Source: an uncultured Oscillospiraceae bacterium (GTDB lineage Bacteria > Bacillota > Clostridia > Oscillospirales > Oscillospiraceae). From it: DNA of 64,000 bases. The stretch lies in the NCBI GenBank assembly GCA_947630375.1, contig CANRHH010000001.1, positions 84,052-148,051 of the forward strand, in the 5' to 3' direction. A program made the translations under genes and the position numbers. Below, piece by piece: positions 18,599-27,902 of this stretch. A model generated the notes under the pieces. That model was given only the letters and a program-made list of their open reading frames with translations. It made no database searches and was not told the DNA's origin. The stretch's first letter is position 1. The number at the start of each line of letters is the position of its first letter.

Positions 18599-18627
18599 TT
18601 GACATTTTTGTCCATCTGTGACATAGT
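18599..18627 (+). promoter_or_regulatory. candidate guaB promoter
   Basis: A perfect -35 TTGACA, 17-base spacer and CATAGT. The leader between it and guaB can fold into two GC-rich hairpins (GCGCGG-ACGC-CCGCGC, and CCGCGG-CTC-CCGCGG inside a CGGTC/GACCG stem); no known riboswitch was recognised in it. Confidence 0.6.
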
Positions 18628-18731
18628 GGGCAAAAGCAAAAAAGCGCGGACGCCCGCGCGAAACGGTTTTCAGCGGTCCGCGGCTCCCGCGGCCCCCTGA
18701 CCGGATCTGATAAAGGAGGAACAAGCTGCTT

Positions 18732-20243
18732 ATGGCCACCTATTATTCCGAGCCTTCCCGCACCTTCAGCGAGTATCTGCTCATTCCCGGCTACACCTCC
18801 CCCGACTGCATCCCCGCCAACGTCTCCCTGCGCACGCCTCTGGTGAAATTCCGCAAGGGGCAGGAGGAATGCCCGATCCAGCTGCGCATCCCCCTGACCT
18901 CCGCCATCATGCAGTCCGTCTCCAACGACACGCTGGCCGTGGCGCTGGCCCGGCAGGGGGGCCTGTCCTTTATCTACGGCTCCCAGTCCGTGGAGGACGA
19001 GGCGGCCATGGTGGCCCGGGTCAAGGGCTACAAGGCCGGCTTTGTGACCAGCGATTCCAACCTCTCCCCCGACGCTGCGCTCCGGGACGTGCTGGCGCTG
19101 AAGGAGCGCAACGGGCACTCCACCGTGGCCGTCACCGAGGACGGCACCGCCCAGGGCAAGCTTTTGGGCATCGTCACCAGCCGGGATTACCGGGTCAGCC
19201 GGATGGACCCCTCGGTGCCGGTGCGGGCGTTCATGACCCCCTTGGAGCGGCTGATCACCGCCCCCGAGGGCACCACGCTGAAAGAGGCCAACGACATCAT
19301 CTGGGACCACAAGCTCAACTCCCTGCCCATCGTCTCCGCCGACGGCCGGCTGCTGTACTTTGTCTTCCGCAAGGACTATGAGCAGCACAAGGAGAACCCG
19401 GACGAGCTGCTGGATGGCCAGAAGCGCTACATGGTAGGCGCCGGCATCAACAGCCGGGACTACGCGGCGCGGGTCCCCGCGCTGGTAGAGGCCGGGGCGG
19501 ACGTGCTGTGCATCGACTCCTCCGAGGGCTATTCCTGCTGGCAGGAACAGACCCTGGCCTGGATCCGGGAGCGCTACGGCGACCGCGTGAAGGTAGGCGC
19601 CGGGAACGTGGTGGACCGGGACGGGTTCCTGTTTCTGGCCCGGGCCGGGGCGGACTTTGTGAAGGTCGGCATCGGCGGCGGTTCCATCTGCATCACCCGG
19701 GAGACCAAGGGCATCGGCCGGGGCCAGGCCACGGCCCTGATCGAAGTGGCCAAGGCCCGGGACGAGTATTTTGCCGAGACCGGCGTGTACGTGCCCATCT
19801 GCTCCGACGGCGGCATCGTCCACGACTATCACATGACCTTGGCGCTGGCCATGGGGGCGGATTTCCTCATGCTGGGCCGGTATTTCGCCCGCTTTGACGA
19901 GAGTCCCACGGCCCGGGTCCTGGTCAACGGCCAGTACATGAAGGAGTACTGGGGCGAGGGCAGCAACCGGGCCCGGAACTGGCAGCGCTACGATTTGGGC
20001 GGCAAGGCCGATCTGAGCTTTGAGGAGGGCGTGGACTCCTATGTGACCTACGCCGGCCCTCTGAAGGACAACGTGGAAAAGAGCCTGTACAAGGTCAAAT
20101 CCACCATGTGCAACTGCGGCGTCACCAGCATCCCCGACCTGCAGCAGAACGCCCGGCTGACCCTGGTATCCGCCACCTCCATCGTGGAGGGCGGCTACCA
20201 TGACGTGGTCCTCCGCGCCCGCAGCGGCCGGGAGAACGGATAA
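18732..20243 (+). CDS. guaB: IMP dehydrogenase
   Basis: 503 residues. It oxidises IMP to XMP with NAD+, the entry to GMP. The TIM barrel is interrupted by a CBS-domain pair (about residues 110-225). The catalytic loop reads [13 protein letters not shown], and the NAD/IMP sites VGAGNVV, SDGGI and MLGRYFARF are present. An AAAGGAGG site precedes the ATG by 12 bases. Transcribed away from the purine operon it serves, from the shared 460-bp intergenic region. Confidence 0.95.
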   Translation: MATYYSEPSRTFSEYLLIPGYTSPDCIPANVSLRTPLVKFRKGQEECPIQLRIPLTSAIMQSVSNDTLAVALARQGGLSFIYGSQSVEDEAAMVARVKGYKAGFVTSDSNLSPDAALRDVLALKERNGHSTVAVTEDGTAQGKLLGIVTSRDYRVSRMDPSVPVRAFMTPLERLITAPEGTTLKEANDIIWDHKLNSLPIVSADGRLLYFVFRKDYEQHKENPDELLDGQKRYMVGAGINSRDYAARVPALVEAGADVLCIDSSEGYSCWQEQTLAWIRERYGDRVKVGAGNVVDRDGFLFLARAGADFVKVGIGGGSICITRETKGIGRGQATALIEVAKARDEYFAETGVYVPICSDGGIVHDYHMTLALAMGADFLMLGRYFARFDESPTARVLVNGQYMKEYWGEGSNRARNWQRYDLGGKADLSFEEGVDSYVTYAGPLKDNVEKSLYKVKSTMCNCGVTSIPDLQQNARLTLVSATSIVEGGYHDVVLRARSGRENG

Positions 20244-20245
20244 CG

Positions 20246-20292
20246 CAAGACACGAAAAAAGCTCGCTTTTCAGCGAGCTTTTTTGTGTCTTA
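20246..20292. terminator. bidirectional intrinsic terminator
   Basis: A hairpin with arms AAAAAAGCTCGC and GCGAGCTTTTTT inside a larger AAGACAC/GTGTCTT stem, between convergent guaB and the degV-family gene. Confidence 0.9.
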
Positions 20293-21171
20293 GTTTTCGT
20301 AGCGCACGTCTTCCCCGGCGTGGAAGAACAGCGCCAGGGCCCCGGGCCCTACGTGGGAGCCGGTCACCGGCTCATACTCCACGTTCAGGATCTCCATAGG
20401 CGGCCGGTTTTTGCGGATCAGGCTCTCCAAATAGGCCGCGTCCTCCCGGCAGGCGGCCTGGGCGATGCCCACGATCTCCTTTTCCGGCTCCACCGCCAGC
20501 CGGTCATAGCGCTCGGCCAGGGCCTCGATGGCCCGCTTGCGGCCCCGCAGCTTGGCGAAAGCCACGATCTGCCCATTCTCGTTGCCCTTGAGCAGGGGCT
20601 TGATGTGCAAAACCGTGCCCACCACTGCGGACAGGTTGGACAGGCGGCCGCCCCGGCGCAGATGCATCAGATTGTCCACCGTAAAGACGTTGAACATGCA
20701 GCGCACATACTTTTCCAGGATCGCCGCCGCCTCGTCCGTCTCCAGGCCCTCGTCCCGCAGATCGGCGGCCTTGAGGGCCACGATGCCCTCCCCAAGGGAG
20801 GCGCCCTTGGTATCCACCACCCGGACCTTCCGCTCCGGATAGCTCTCCATCAGCTCCGCCGCGGCGATGCCCGCCGAGTTGCAGGAGCCGCTGATCCCTG
20901 AGGACATGGACACAAAGATCACGTCCTGCCCCTGGGTCAGGTACGGCTCAAAGAAATCCGCGTACTGCTTCGGCGTCACCTGGGTGGTGGTCACCTGCAC
21001 GCCGCTTCGGATCATGGCATAGTATTCCTCGCCGCTGAAGCTGGCCGTGTCCAGGCAGGTGTAGTCCTTCCCGTCGATGAAGTAATGGAAGGGGATGACC
21101 CGGATCTCCCGCTCCTTCAATCGAGCGGTGGGCACATTGCCGGAGGTATCTGTCACAACCGTAAAGCTCAT
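20290..21171 (-). CDS. DegV family fatty-acid-binding protein
   Basis: 293 residues from the ATG at 21171 (GGAG 7 bases upstream). MSFTVVTDTSGNVP and the FVSMSSGISGSCNSA motif are typical DegV signatures. These proteins bind a fatty acid and, as FakB, present it to a FakA kinase for phosphorylation and phospholipid synthesis. No fakA is adjacent. Single gene ending at the shared terminator. Confidence 0.88.
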   Translation of the reverse strand: MSFTVVTDTSGNVPTARLKEREIRVIPFHYFIDGKDYTCLDTASFSGEEYYAMIRSGVQVTTTQVTPKQYADFFEPYLTQGQDVIFVSMSSGISGSCNSAGIAAAELMESYPERKVRVVDTKGASLGEGIVALKAADLRDEGLETDEAAAILEKYVRCMFNVFTVDNLMHLRRGGRLSNLSAVVGTVLHIKPLLKGNENGQIVAFAKLRGRKRAIEALAERYDRLAVEPEKEIVGIAQAACREDAAYLESLIRKNRPPMEILNVEYEPVTGSHVGPGALALFFHAGEDVRYEN

Positions 21172-21551
21172 ATCGCTTCTCCATTCCGCCGCCCCAAGGC
21201 AGCCTTCTTCGGCCCGGCCCTCGATGCCGGGCCCGGCTTTTATTTTATTGTACCCCCGGCCGCCGGAAAAAGGCAAGCTACAGTCACGCACCGCTTCTAT
21301 ACCCCGGGTTTTTCCCGGGTAGAGTGACAGAAAAGGGATTCTACTGTGAGTAGAATCCTGAAAATCCGGGAATTTTCAAGCTTTTCTCCGCGCCCGGGAA
21401 AGAGGCTCTACCAGGCGGAGAGGAGGCGGGGCGCAGAGGTGTCCGCCGGATGGCCGTTCTCGTGCTATCATAAAAACAGCAAAAGGGCGGCCCGGCAGGG
21501 AGGCTCCCCCGCCGTTTTCCGCCCCTTTCACCGCCGAAAGGAGATCTTTTT
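21172..21551. other. intergenic region with small palindromes
   Basis: 380 bp without a convincing gene. It holds short hairpins (GGATTCTAC-TGTGA-GTAGAATCC near 21337-21359, and ACCCCGGGTTTTTCCCGGGT near 21300-21320). Open frames crossing it have no ribosome site or recognisable protein. Confidence 0.5.
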
Positions 21552-22223
21552 ATGACACGCACCAAGTTATGCGACCGGCGTCTGCCGGATTACAGCCGGG
21601 AAGAAGAGCTTATGAACACGGGGACCCACGCTTTAGGCGCTCTGATGGGCGTGGCGGCGCTGGTCCTGTGCACCGTCAAGGCGGCGGGCACCGGCAGCGC
21701 CTGCACCGTGGCCGCGGTCTCGGTCTACGGCAGCTGCCTTATTTTGCTTTACGCCGTCTCCAGCATCTATCACGGCCTGCGCCCGGGCATGGCCAAAAAG
21801 GTGATGCAGGTGGTGGACCACTGCACCATTTACGCCCTCATCGCCGGCAGCTACACGGCCGTCACCCTGACGGCGCTGCGGCCCCTGTACCCGGCCCTGG
21901 GCTGGGGGCTGTTCGGCTTCCAGTGGGCGATGGCCTCTCTGGCCGTGACCCTCACGGCCATCGACCTGGAGCGTACCCGAATCTTCTCCATGGTCTGCTA
22001 CATTGCCATGGGCTGGGCGATCCTGCTGTTTCCGGGCCCGGCCATGACCGCCCTGGGCCCCCTGGGCTTCTGGCTGCTCTTCGCCGGAGGCGTGGCCTAT
22101 ACCGTCGGCTCGGTGCTCTATGGCCTCGGCGCCAAAAAGCGCTGGATGCATTCGGTGTTCCACGTCTTCGTGGTCTTAGGCAGTTTTCTCCAGTTTTTGT
22201 CCATCTATCTCCGGGCCATCTGA
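21552..22223 (+). CDS. hemolysin III / PAQR family membrane protein
   Basis: 223 residues with seven predicted membrane helices. The family motif SSIYHGLRPG (about residues 71-80), the D90H pair in VVDHCTIYALIAGSYT, and a C-terminal HSVFHVFVVLGSF supply the metal-binding Ser/Asp/His set of the PAQR/CREST superfamily. The physiological role of bacterial members is unsettled and the hemolysin name is historical. AAGGAG is 8 bases upstream. Its last 48 bases overlap the convergent gene's 3' end. Confidence 0.88.
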   Translation: MTRTKLCDRRLPDYSREEELMNTGTHALGALMGVAALVLCTVKAAGTGSACTVAAVSVYGSCLILLYAVSSIYHGLRPGMAKKVMQVVDHCTIYALIAGSYTAVTLTALRPLYPALGWGLFGFQWAMASLAVTLTAIDLERTRIFSMVCYIAMGWAILLFPGPAMTALGPLGFWLLFAGGVAYTVGSVLYGLGAKKRWMHSVFHVFVVLGSFLQFLSIYLRAI

Positions 22224-23261
22224 CGGCGTCAGGATCTGCCCGCCCAGATACTCCGTCTCGGTCCCGTCCGGGGACACGAGAAAGAAGCTGCGCAGACGCC
22301 CGTCGCTGTCATACCAGGCGTCCACCCGCCAGCCGTTTCCCGCGAAATCACAGAGCCGGTATCCCTCCCAGGAGGCGGACCGGCTCTTTTCCATGTCCTC
22401 CGGCGCCGCCGTGTACTGCCGCAGGCCGTTCCGGTCCACGGTCCAGCGCAGACGGTAGCCCTCGCCCTCCGGGATCAGCTCCGCCGCCCCCTGCAGGCCC
22501 TTCACCGGCTTCTCCCGCCGGTCCAGCCCCTCTAAATCCGTGCTCACCAGGCCCCCGGTGCCGGTATAGTACAGCCGCTCCCCTATAGCCGCCGGGGCGT
22601 AGGCCGCCTCCCGGCTCAAGGGCACATCCAGCCCGTCCTCCAGCCAGAAGGCGTGCAGCCGCTCCCCGTCCTCCTCGCTCTGGTACAGGACCATGCCCCG
22701 GCTCAAAAAGGGGTAGCAGCAGCGCTCCCGGAGCACCACCCGTTCGCCGCCGCCGTCCAGCCCGGCCCGGCAGAAGCGCCCTTTCCCGTCCAGGAAGTAC
22801 AGCCATCCGCCGTCCAGCTGCAAAAAATCCACCGGCCCCCGGCGCAGCGTCTGCCGCCCGGTCCCGTCCGTGCCGACGCACTCCAGGTCCCTGTTGTTTA
22901 CATAATACAGCCTGTCCTTCAGCAGGGACAGATACGTGGGCAGACAATCCTCCGCCAGCACTGTCCGCTCTCCCAGGCCCTCCCGGCCCAGCTCGTACCG
23001 GGCCAGGACGGGCCTGTAGTCCTCGTCATAGTCAAAGCAGTACAGGGCGTTCTCCGCCACCAGCGCCCGGTTGCCGGAGATCAGATTGATCATCCGGTCC
23101 GTCTCCTCCGCCGGGAAGGGCTCCGGCAGCCGGTCGGGCACCGGTTCCGGCTCCGCCTCCCGGGCCGCCCGGCCCGGACCGGCGCAGGCACAAAGCCCCA
23201 GCAGGGCCAGCGCCGCCAGCGCGGCCGCGGCCCGCTGTTTCCTTTTAGGAAAAGTTTTCAT
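22176..23261 (-). CDS. hypothetical lipoprotein, DUF5050-like repeats
   Basis: 361 residues with a signal peptide and a Cys-rich lipobox region (GLCACAG, Cys about 25-27). The rest is a run of short blocks such as RLYYVNNRDL, WLYFLDGKG and RLYYTGTGG, as in DUF5050/beta-propeller-like display proteins. Probably exported and membrane-anchored. The convergent 48-bp overlap with the hemolysin III gene is unusual but both frames are well supported. Function unknown. Confidence 0.75.
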   Translation of the reverse strand: MKTFPKRKQRAAAALAALALLGLCACAGPGRAAREAEPEPVPDRLPEPFPAEETDRMINLISGNRALVAENALYCFDYDEDYRPVLARYELGREGLGERTVLAEDCLPTYLSLLKDRLYYVNNRDLECVGTDGTGRQTLRRGPVDFLQLDGGWLYFLDGKGRFCRAGLDGGGERVVLRERCCYPFLSRGMVLYQSEEDGERLHAFWLEDGLDVPLSREAAYAPAAIGERLYYTGTGGLVSTDLEGLDRREKPVKGLQGAAELIPEGEGYRLRWTVDRNGLRQYTAAPEDMEKSRSASWEGYRLCDFAGNGWRVDAWYDSDGRLRSFFLVSPDGTETEYLGGQILTPSDGPEIDGQKLEKTA

Positions 23262-23417
23262 AGCAGCCTCTCACGCAGCATTCTTCGACCTCATTTTACC
23301 ACAGTCCGCCCTTTCCCGCAACCGCAGGCAGATAACCCAATGTATTCTTTCGGAAAAATCGAAGTTTTTTCCCTTTCCGCTTAAATTTGGGAAAAACTGG
23401 CTGTAAAATCCTGTAAA

Positions 23418-23434
23418 TTCGACACGTTTCGACA
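23418..23434. promoter_or_regulatory. paired 0A-box-like sites upstream of spo0A
   Basis: Two TTCGACA heptamers (the complement of the TGTCGAA 0A box) lie 10 bp apart at 23418-23424 and 23428-23434. Weaker matches follow at 23503 (TGTCAAC), 23525 (TTCGACG) and 23552 (TGTCAAC), all in the 380-bp region before spo0A. The spacing of one helical turn suggests autoregulation by phosphorylated Spo0A. Confidence 0.55.
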
Positions 23435-23645
23435 AAAATACTAAAAAAATTTTGTCTTTTTTCCGGGAAGGGTATTGCATTCTGTTGAATTATGAATTAT
23501 TATGTCAACAAGTTTCATGCGTAATTCGACGAGATTCTGTTGTTGTAATCGTGTCAACTATGGTAAATTTATCAGGACACAACGGTGAATCTGCTTCTTT
23601 TAAGTACAGTATGCTCCGTACATTGCATAAACGGGAGGAAAAATT

Positions 23646-24443
23646 ATGGAAACTAAAATCCGCATTCTCATCGCAGATGCCAACCTGGACTTCTGCAAGC
23701 AGCTGACCGATCTGATCTCCGCGGAAACCGATATGGAGGTGGCGGCTACCGCAGCGGACGGGCTGGAGGCTCTGTCCATGCTGGCAGAGCACAAGCCGGA
23801 CGTGCTGCTGATGGACCTGGTCCTGCCCAAGTTGGACGGGCTGGAGGTGCTGCGCCGGATCCCGGAGACCGGCGCGGCCTGCCACACCATCGTCCTTTCG
23901 GGCTTTTTCAACAGCAAGGTGGTGGCCGACTGCTCCGCCCGGGGCGCGGACTATTTTCTGCCCAAGCCCTGTGACGTCCCCGCCCTGTTCAGCCGCGTCC
24001 GGCAGCTGGCCGGCACGGACAAGCCCTCCGTATCCCCTGTGGGCTTTGACTGCCGCACGGCGCCCCAGGCCGGCCGCACAGACGCCAATTTGGAAGCGGT
24101 GGTCACGGACATCATCCATGAGATCGGCGTCCCCGCCCACATCAAAGGCTATCAGTATCTGCGGGAGGCCATCATCCTCACCATTCACGATATGGACATG
24201 ATCAACGCCGTCACCAAGGTGCTCTATCCCGAGGTGGCCAAGAAATTCGGCACCACTCCCTCCCGGGTGGAGCGGGCCATCCGCCACGCCATCGAGGTGG
24301 CCTGGGACCGGGGCGACATCGAGGTGCTGCAAAAGTTCTTCGGCTATACGGTGTCCAATATAAAAGGCAAGCCCACCAACAGCGAGTTTATCGCCATGAT
24401 CGCGGACTATCTGTCCCTGCGGCGGAAGCAGGCCATGCAGTAA
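23646..24443 (+). CDS. spo0A: sporulation master regulator Spo0A
   Basis: 265 residues: a receiver domain (1-120) with Asp11, phospho-acceptor Asp57 (LLMDLVL) and Lys107 (LPKPCD), a short linker, and the Spo0A C-terminal DNA-binding domain (about 145-260) with the recognition region [17 protein letters not shown]. Phosphorylated Spo0A activates early sporulation genes, so the host probably forms spores. Preceded by 0A-like boxes and followed by a strong terminator; a single-gene unit. spo0A is often next to spoIVB in Clostridia, which is not the case here. Confidence 0.95.
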   Translation: METKIRILIADANLDFCKQLTDLISAETDMEVAATAADGLEALSMLAEHKPDVLLMDLVLPKLDGLEVLRRIPETGAACHTIVLSGFFNSKVVADCSARGADYFLPKPCDVPALFSRVRQLAGTDKPSVSPVGFDCRTAPQAGRTDANLEAVVTDIIHEIGVPAHIKGYQYLREAIILTIHDMDMINAVTKVLYPEVAKKFGTTPSRVERAIRHAIEVAWDRGDIEVLQKFFGYTVSNIKGKPTNSEFIAMIADYLSLRRKQAMQ

Positions 24444-24461
24444 GTTTCCAGAGAGAACAGG

Positions 24462-24515
24462 AGAAAAAAGCACTTCCGGTCTGGGGCACAGCCTCCAGAC
24501 CGGAGGTGCTTTTTT
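24462..24515 (+). terminator. spo0A intrinsic terminator
   Basis: A long GC-rich hairpin with arms GCACTTCCGGTCTGG and CCAGACCGGAGGTGC followed by TTTTTT. Confidence 0.9.
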
Positions 24516-24548
24516 CAGCGCCTTCCAGCGTTTCCAAAAGAAAAAAGA

Positions 24549-24577
24549 TTGTGTTTTTTCGCACGGCATGGTAAGAT
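24549..24577 (+). promoter_or_regulatory. candidate promoter of a small RNA
   Basis: TTGTGT, 17-base spacer, TAAGAT, with TG one base before the -10. The predicted start at about 24584 coincides with the first base of the outer stem of the RNA described next. Confidence 0.5.
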
Positions 24578-24582
24578 AAGGC

Positions 24583-24746
24583 TGCCACACAAGTCAATAA
24601 CAGAAAGCGTCTGCGTGCATATTACCTTTTGGTAAAAATGCAGGCTCTCTTTTCGCATGCGGATGCTTTGTGAAAGGACTTGTGTGGCAACAGGACGGAG
24701 CTGTGCATTTTTCGTGCGTGGCTTCGCAAGGGCCACGCACTTTTTG
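24583..24746 (+). ncRNA. candidate structured small RNA of unknown class
   Basis: The transcript predicted from the promoter at 24549 would be about 164 nt. Its 5' end TGCCACACAAGTC (24583-24595) pairs perfectly with GACTTGTGTGGCA (24677-24689). Inside, 24604-24618 pairs over 15 positions with 24655-24669, several as G-U. A competing inner hairpin (TGCATATTACC-TTTT-GGTAAAAATGCA) is possible. A GTGCGTGGC/GCCACGCAC hairpin with TTTTT (24714-24745) closes it as a terminator. The layout of long closing stem, internal loop and terminator recalls 6S RNA but it is short for that and I do not recognise it. Confidence 0.5.
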
Positions 24747-24782
24747 TATGCCCTAAACGAAACATAGAAAGGGCGACTGCCG

Positions 24783-25025
24783 ATGAAACATTCTTTTGAG
24801 AGCCTCCGATGGGAACTGCTCCTTTGGGCTTTTTTGGGCGCTCTCTTTTTGGCCGGCGGCCTGCTGGCGAAGATCCTCTGGTTCGTCCTCATAGGGAGCG
24901 TTATGTCCGCCATCTGGCTCCTTATTTTGATCGGCGACCTCCGTCCGTCCCCCGCCAGGCGGGCACAGGAAAGCAAGCGCCCCTCTTCTTCCGTCGGCGC
25001 GGAGGAAGAGCCCCTGCGCCGTTAG
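24783..25025 (+). CDS. small two-helix membrane protein
   Basis: 80 residues with two hydrophobic helices (about 10-30 and 32-51) and a polar, charged C-terminal tail. An AAAGGG ribosome site lies about 9 bases before the ATG. It follows the small RNA terminator by 37 bp. No family recognised; the codon use and ribosome site make it a likely but unproven gene. Confidence 0.55.
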   Translation: MKHSFESLRWELLLWAFLGALFLAGGLLAKILWFVLIGSVMSAIWLLILIGDLRPSPARRAQESKRPSSSVGAEEEPLRR

Positions 25026-25029
25026 CTTT

Positions 25030-25842
25030 TTATTTTTTATAATTCACCTTAGGTTTATAAAACTCGAAGATCACCGCATCCCGGCCCTTTTCCCAGCGGG
25101 GCTCATGGGCGGTCCAGCCGATGCCCACCGCCCCCAGCAGCTCCGCCAGATGCACGGACAGGGGCCGGGGCCCCAGCTTGTAGGCGATGAATTGGGGTCG
25201 GCCCAGGCAATTCAGCAGCGCCTTGCTGGCGGCAAAGGCCAAGGCCGGGCTCTGCTCCTTATAGTCCTCCCGGCAGGTCGCCAGCTGCCCGCGGAAGACC
25301 TGGGGCGCGTGGAAGCGAAACCAGGCCACGATCCGGGGGTCAAAGCTCTCGATGCAGTATTCTCCTTTGTACTTTTGCAGCAGGGACAGAGTCTTTCGGC
25401 AGAGCTCCTTATTCCGCCTGCCGGTTTTCAGCTCCACGATCAGGGGCCCCGCGCCCCGCAGCACCTCCAGCACCTGGGAAAAGAGGGGGATCGTGTACTC
25501 CGTGCCGCACAGGCGCAGCTGCTGAAGCTCCGTCAGGGTCCTCTCATCCACCCGGCCCGGCACACCGCAGACCCGGTCCAGCGTGTCGTCATGAAAGACC
25601 ACCACCTGCCCGTCTTTGGACAGCTGTACATCCAGCTCAACACCGTACCCGGCCCGGGCGGCCAAGCGAAAAGCCTCCAGCGAGTTCTCCGGCACGGTTT
25701 TATCCCGGGTGTGCAGCCCCCGGTGGGCATAATTCACCCCCAAAAACGGCCGCTTCCGCCCCCGCGGCGCTCTTCCCGGCGCCAGCAGGAACAGCGGCAG
25801 CGCGCCGGCCCCGGCCGCCGCCCAGATCAGACTCTTTTTCAC
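25030..25842 (-). CDS. glycerophosphodiester phosphodiesterase
   Basis: 270 residues with an N-terminal signal/anchor helix (1-23). The GDPD signature is clear: AHRGLHT, PENSLEAF, ELDVQLSKDG and VFHDDTLDRV, giving the His/Glu/Asp active site and metal ligands. It hydrolyses glycerophosphodiesters to glycerol-3-phosphate and an alcohol, here probably outside the membrane. Single gene; convergent with the small membrane protein (4-bp gap). Confidence 0.9.
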   Translation of the reverse strand: MKKSLIWAAAGAGALPLFLLAPGRAPRGRKRPFLGVNYAHRGLHTRDKTVPENSLEAFRLAARAGYGVELDVQLSKDGQVVVFHDDTLDRVCGVPGRVDERTLTELQQLRLCGTEYTIPLFSQVLEVLRGAGPLIVELKTGRRNKELCRKTLSLLQKYKGEYCIESFDPRIVAWFRFHAPQVFRGQLATCREDYKEQSPALAFAASKALLNCLGRPQFIAYKLGPRPLSVHLAELLGAVGIGWTAHEPRWEKGRDAVIFEFYKPKVNYKK

Positions 25843-25879
25843 AGCAACGCCTCCTTTGCGTGTTTCCCTTCTGTATTAT

Positions 25880-25909
25880 ATTTTACCACTTTCTTCCCGC
25901 TCCCGTCAA
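25880..25909 (-). promoter_or_regulatory. candidate GDPD promoter
   Basis: Minus strand TTGACG, 18-base spacer, TAAAAT, about 40 bases before the gene. Confidence 0.45.
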
Positions 25910-25917
25910 TTTTATAG

Positions 25918-25946
25918 TTGTGTAATCAGGGAAAATAAGGTAAACT
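25918..25946 (+). promoter_or_regulatory. candidate MFS transporter promoter
   Basis: TTGTGT, 17-base spacer, TAAACT, ending about 40 bases before the transporter ATG; the AT-rich stretch is shared with the divergent GDPD promoter. Confidence 0.45.
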
Positions 25947-25988
25947 ATATGTAAAGGAAAGAAACACATTTTGTAAAGGAGCGTCTCT

Positions 25989-27323
25989 ATGAAGCTGAAC
26001 AACAAGCGCACGATCTTAGTGGGGCTGGCCTTTCTGTCCATCTGCGCCTTCTGGCAGATGTATGACAACATCGTCCCCCTGATCCTCACCAACACCTTCC
26101 ATCTGAACGAGACCTATTCCGGCGCCATCATGGCGGCGGACAACGTGCTGGCCCTGTTCCTGCTGCCCTTCTTCGGCGGCCTGTCGGACCGGACGAGCAC
26201 GAAGATCGGCAAGCGGATGCCCTTCATCCTCTTCGGCACCGGCTGCGCGGTGATTTTGATGAACATCCTGCCCATTCTGGACAACAGCTACGCCGCCTCC
26301 CCCTCCCCCTTCAAGCTGATCTCCTTCGTGATCGTCCTGGGCCTGCTGCTCATCGCCATGGGGACCTACCGCTCCCCCGCCGTGGCCCTGATGCCGGACG
26401 TGACCCCCAAGCCCCTGCGGTCCAAGGGCAACGCCATCATCAACCTGATGGGCGCCGTGGGCGGGCTGCTCTATCTGGCGGTGGCCGCCATCTATCCCAT
26501 CCGGGACACGGCGGGCATCCCGGGCCACCCCAACTACTTCCCGCTCTTCTTCACCGTGGCCGCCTTGATGTTCCTGTCCATCGGGACGCTGTTTCTCACC
26601 ATCAAAGAGCCGAAGCTGGCCGCCGAGAACCAGGCCCTGGAGGCGGAGCACCCGGAGTGGGACCTGGCGGTGGACGACGGCAGCGGCAACGAGGTGCTGC
26701 CCGCGCCGGTGAAAAAGTCCCTGGGTTTCCTGCTGGCCTCCATCGCCCTGTGGTTCGCAGGCTATAACGGCGTGACCACCTGGTTTACCACCTACGTGAG
26801 CAAGATCATGGGCCAGGGGCTCAGCGGGGCCTCCACCTGCCTGCTGATCGCCACCGCCGGGGCCATCGTATCCTACATTCCCGTGGGCGCCGTGGCCTCC
26901 AAGGTAGGCCGGAAGAAGACCATCCTGTTCGGCGTGGCGCTGCTGGCCGCCTGCTTCCTGCTGGGCTATTTCCTCACCACCATGTTCAGCTCCATCAATC
27001 TCATCATGTTTGTGGTCTTCGCGCTGGTGGGGCTGGCCTGGGCCTCCATCAACGTCAACTCCCTGCCCATGGTGGTGGAGATGTGCCGGGGCTCCGACGT
27101 GGGCAAATTCACCGGCTATTACTACACCGCCTCCATGGCCGCCCAGGTGGTGACCCCCATCGTGGCGGGCGCGCTCATGTCCCAGGTCGGATACTGGGTG
27201 CTCTTCCCCTACGCGGCCTTCTTTGTGGCCATGAGCTTTGTCACCATGCTCTTCGTCCGGCACGGGGACGCCAAGGCCGCCTTCAAGAAGGGCCTGGACG
27301 CCTTTGAGGATATGGACGATTGA
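25989..27323 (+). CDS. MFS transporter (GPH/SLC45-like)
   Basis: 444 residues with about 12 membrane helices. The loop between helices 2 and 3 reads GGLSDRTSTKIGKRMPFI, the major facilitator signature in the form seen in GPH/SLC45-type sugar carriers. A cytoplasmic loop of about 45 residues separates the two halves. AAAGGAG is 8 bases upstream. It is followed after 15 bp by a DJ-1-like gene, likely co-transcribed. The substrate, possibly a sugar or glycoside, cannot be read from the sequence. Confidence 0.85.
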   Translation: MKLNNKRTILVGLAFLSICAFWQMYDNIVPLILTNTFHLNETYSGAIMAADNVLALFLLPFFGGLSDRTSTKIGKRMPFILFGTGCAVILMNILPILDNSYAASPSPFKLISFVIVLGLLLIAMGTYRSPAVALMPDVTPKPLRSKGNAIINLMGAVGGLLYLAVAAIYPIRDTAGIPGHPNYFPLFFTVAALMFLSIGTLFLTIKEPKLAAENQALEAEHPEWDLAVDDGSGNEVLPAPVKKSLGFLLASIALWFAGYNGVTTWFTTYVSKIMGQGLSGASTCLLIATAGAIVSYIPVGAVASKVGRKKTILFGVALLAACFLLGYFLTTMFSSINLIMFVVFALVGLAWASINVNSLPMVVEMCRGSDVGKFTGYYYTASMAAQVVTPIVAGALMSQVGYWVLFPYAAFFVAMSFVTMLFVRHGDAKAAFKKGLDAFEDMDD

Positions 27324-27338
27324 GAAAAGGAGAAGCCT

Positions 27339-27899
27339 ATGATAAAAACCGCGATCCTGCTGGCCCCCGGCTTTGAGGAGGTGGAGGCCCTGACGGTGGT
27401 GGACCTGCTGCGCCGGGCGGAGCTGGGCTGCGATATGCTCGCTCTGGGGCCGGAGCGGCCGGTGACCGGCAGCCACGGCATCTGCGTTATGGCGGACGCT
27501 CTGCTGGACGAGGCGGATATGGACGCTTACGAGGCGCTGATCCTCCCCGGCGGCAAGCCGGGCACCCAGCGCCTGGCCGGGGACAGCCGGGTCTCCGCTC
27601 TGCTGCGGCGCTTTGCCGCCCAGGGCAAGCGCACCGCCGCCATCTGCGCCGCGCCCACGGTGCTGGCCCAGGCCGGGCTCTTAGAGGGGAAACAGGCCAC
27701 CTGTTACCCGGGCATGGAGGACCGGCTCACCGGCGCCCGGGTCCGCACGGAACCGGTGGTGGCCGACGGCACGGTGCTCACCAGCCGGGGGCTGGGTACG
27801 GCGATCCCCTTCGCCCTGGCGCTGGTGCGCTGTTACCGGGGAGAGGACCGGGCCCAGGCCCTGGCCAGGGCCATCGTTTACGAGCCACAGCAGATATGA
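27339..27899 (+). CDS. DJ-1/PfpI family protein
   Basis: 186 residues. The flavodoxin-like fold of the DJ-1 family is marked by LLAPGFEEVEA (with the conserved Glu), ALILPGGKPG, and the nucleophile elbow AAICAAPTVLA with the reactive Cys near residue 105. Members act in protection from carbonyl and oxidative damage (reported as glyoxalase or deglycase). Follows the MFS gene closely and ends at a shared terminator. Confidence 0.88.
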   Translation: MIKTAILLAPGFEEVEALTVVDLLRRAELGCDMLALGPERPVTGSHGICVMADALLDEADMDAYEALILPGGKPGTQRLAGDSRVSALLRRFAAQGKRTAAICAAPTVLAQAGLLEGKQATCYPGMEDRLTGARVRTEPVVADGTVLTSRGLGTAIPFALALVRCYRGEDRAQALARAIVYEPQQI

Positions 27900-27902
27900 T
27901 AT

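Noticed and set aside
24583-24746. Firm assignment as 6S RNA or SRP RNA
   Set aside because: The closing stem and internal loop resemble 6S, but the length is short and the terminator is separated; the SRP GGAA-loop motif is absent. Kept as unknown.
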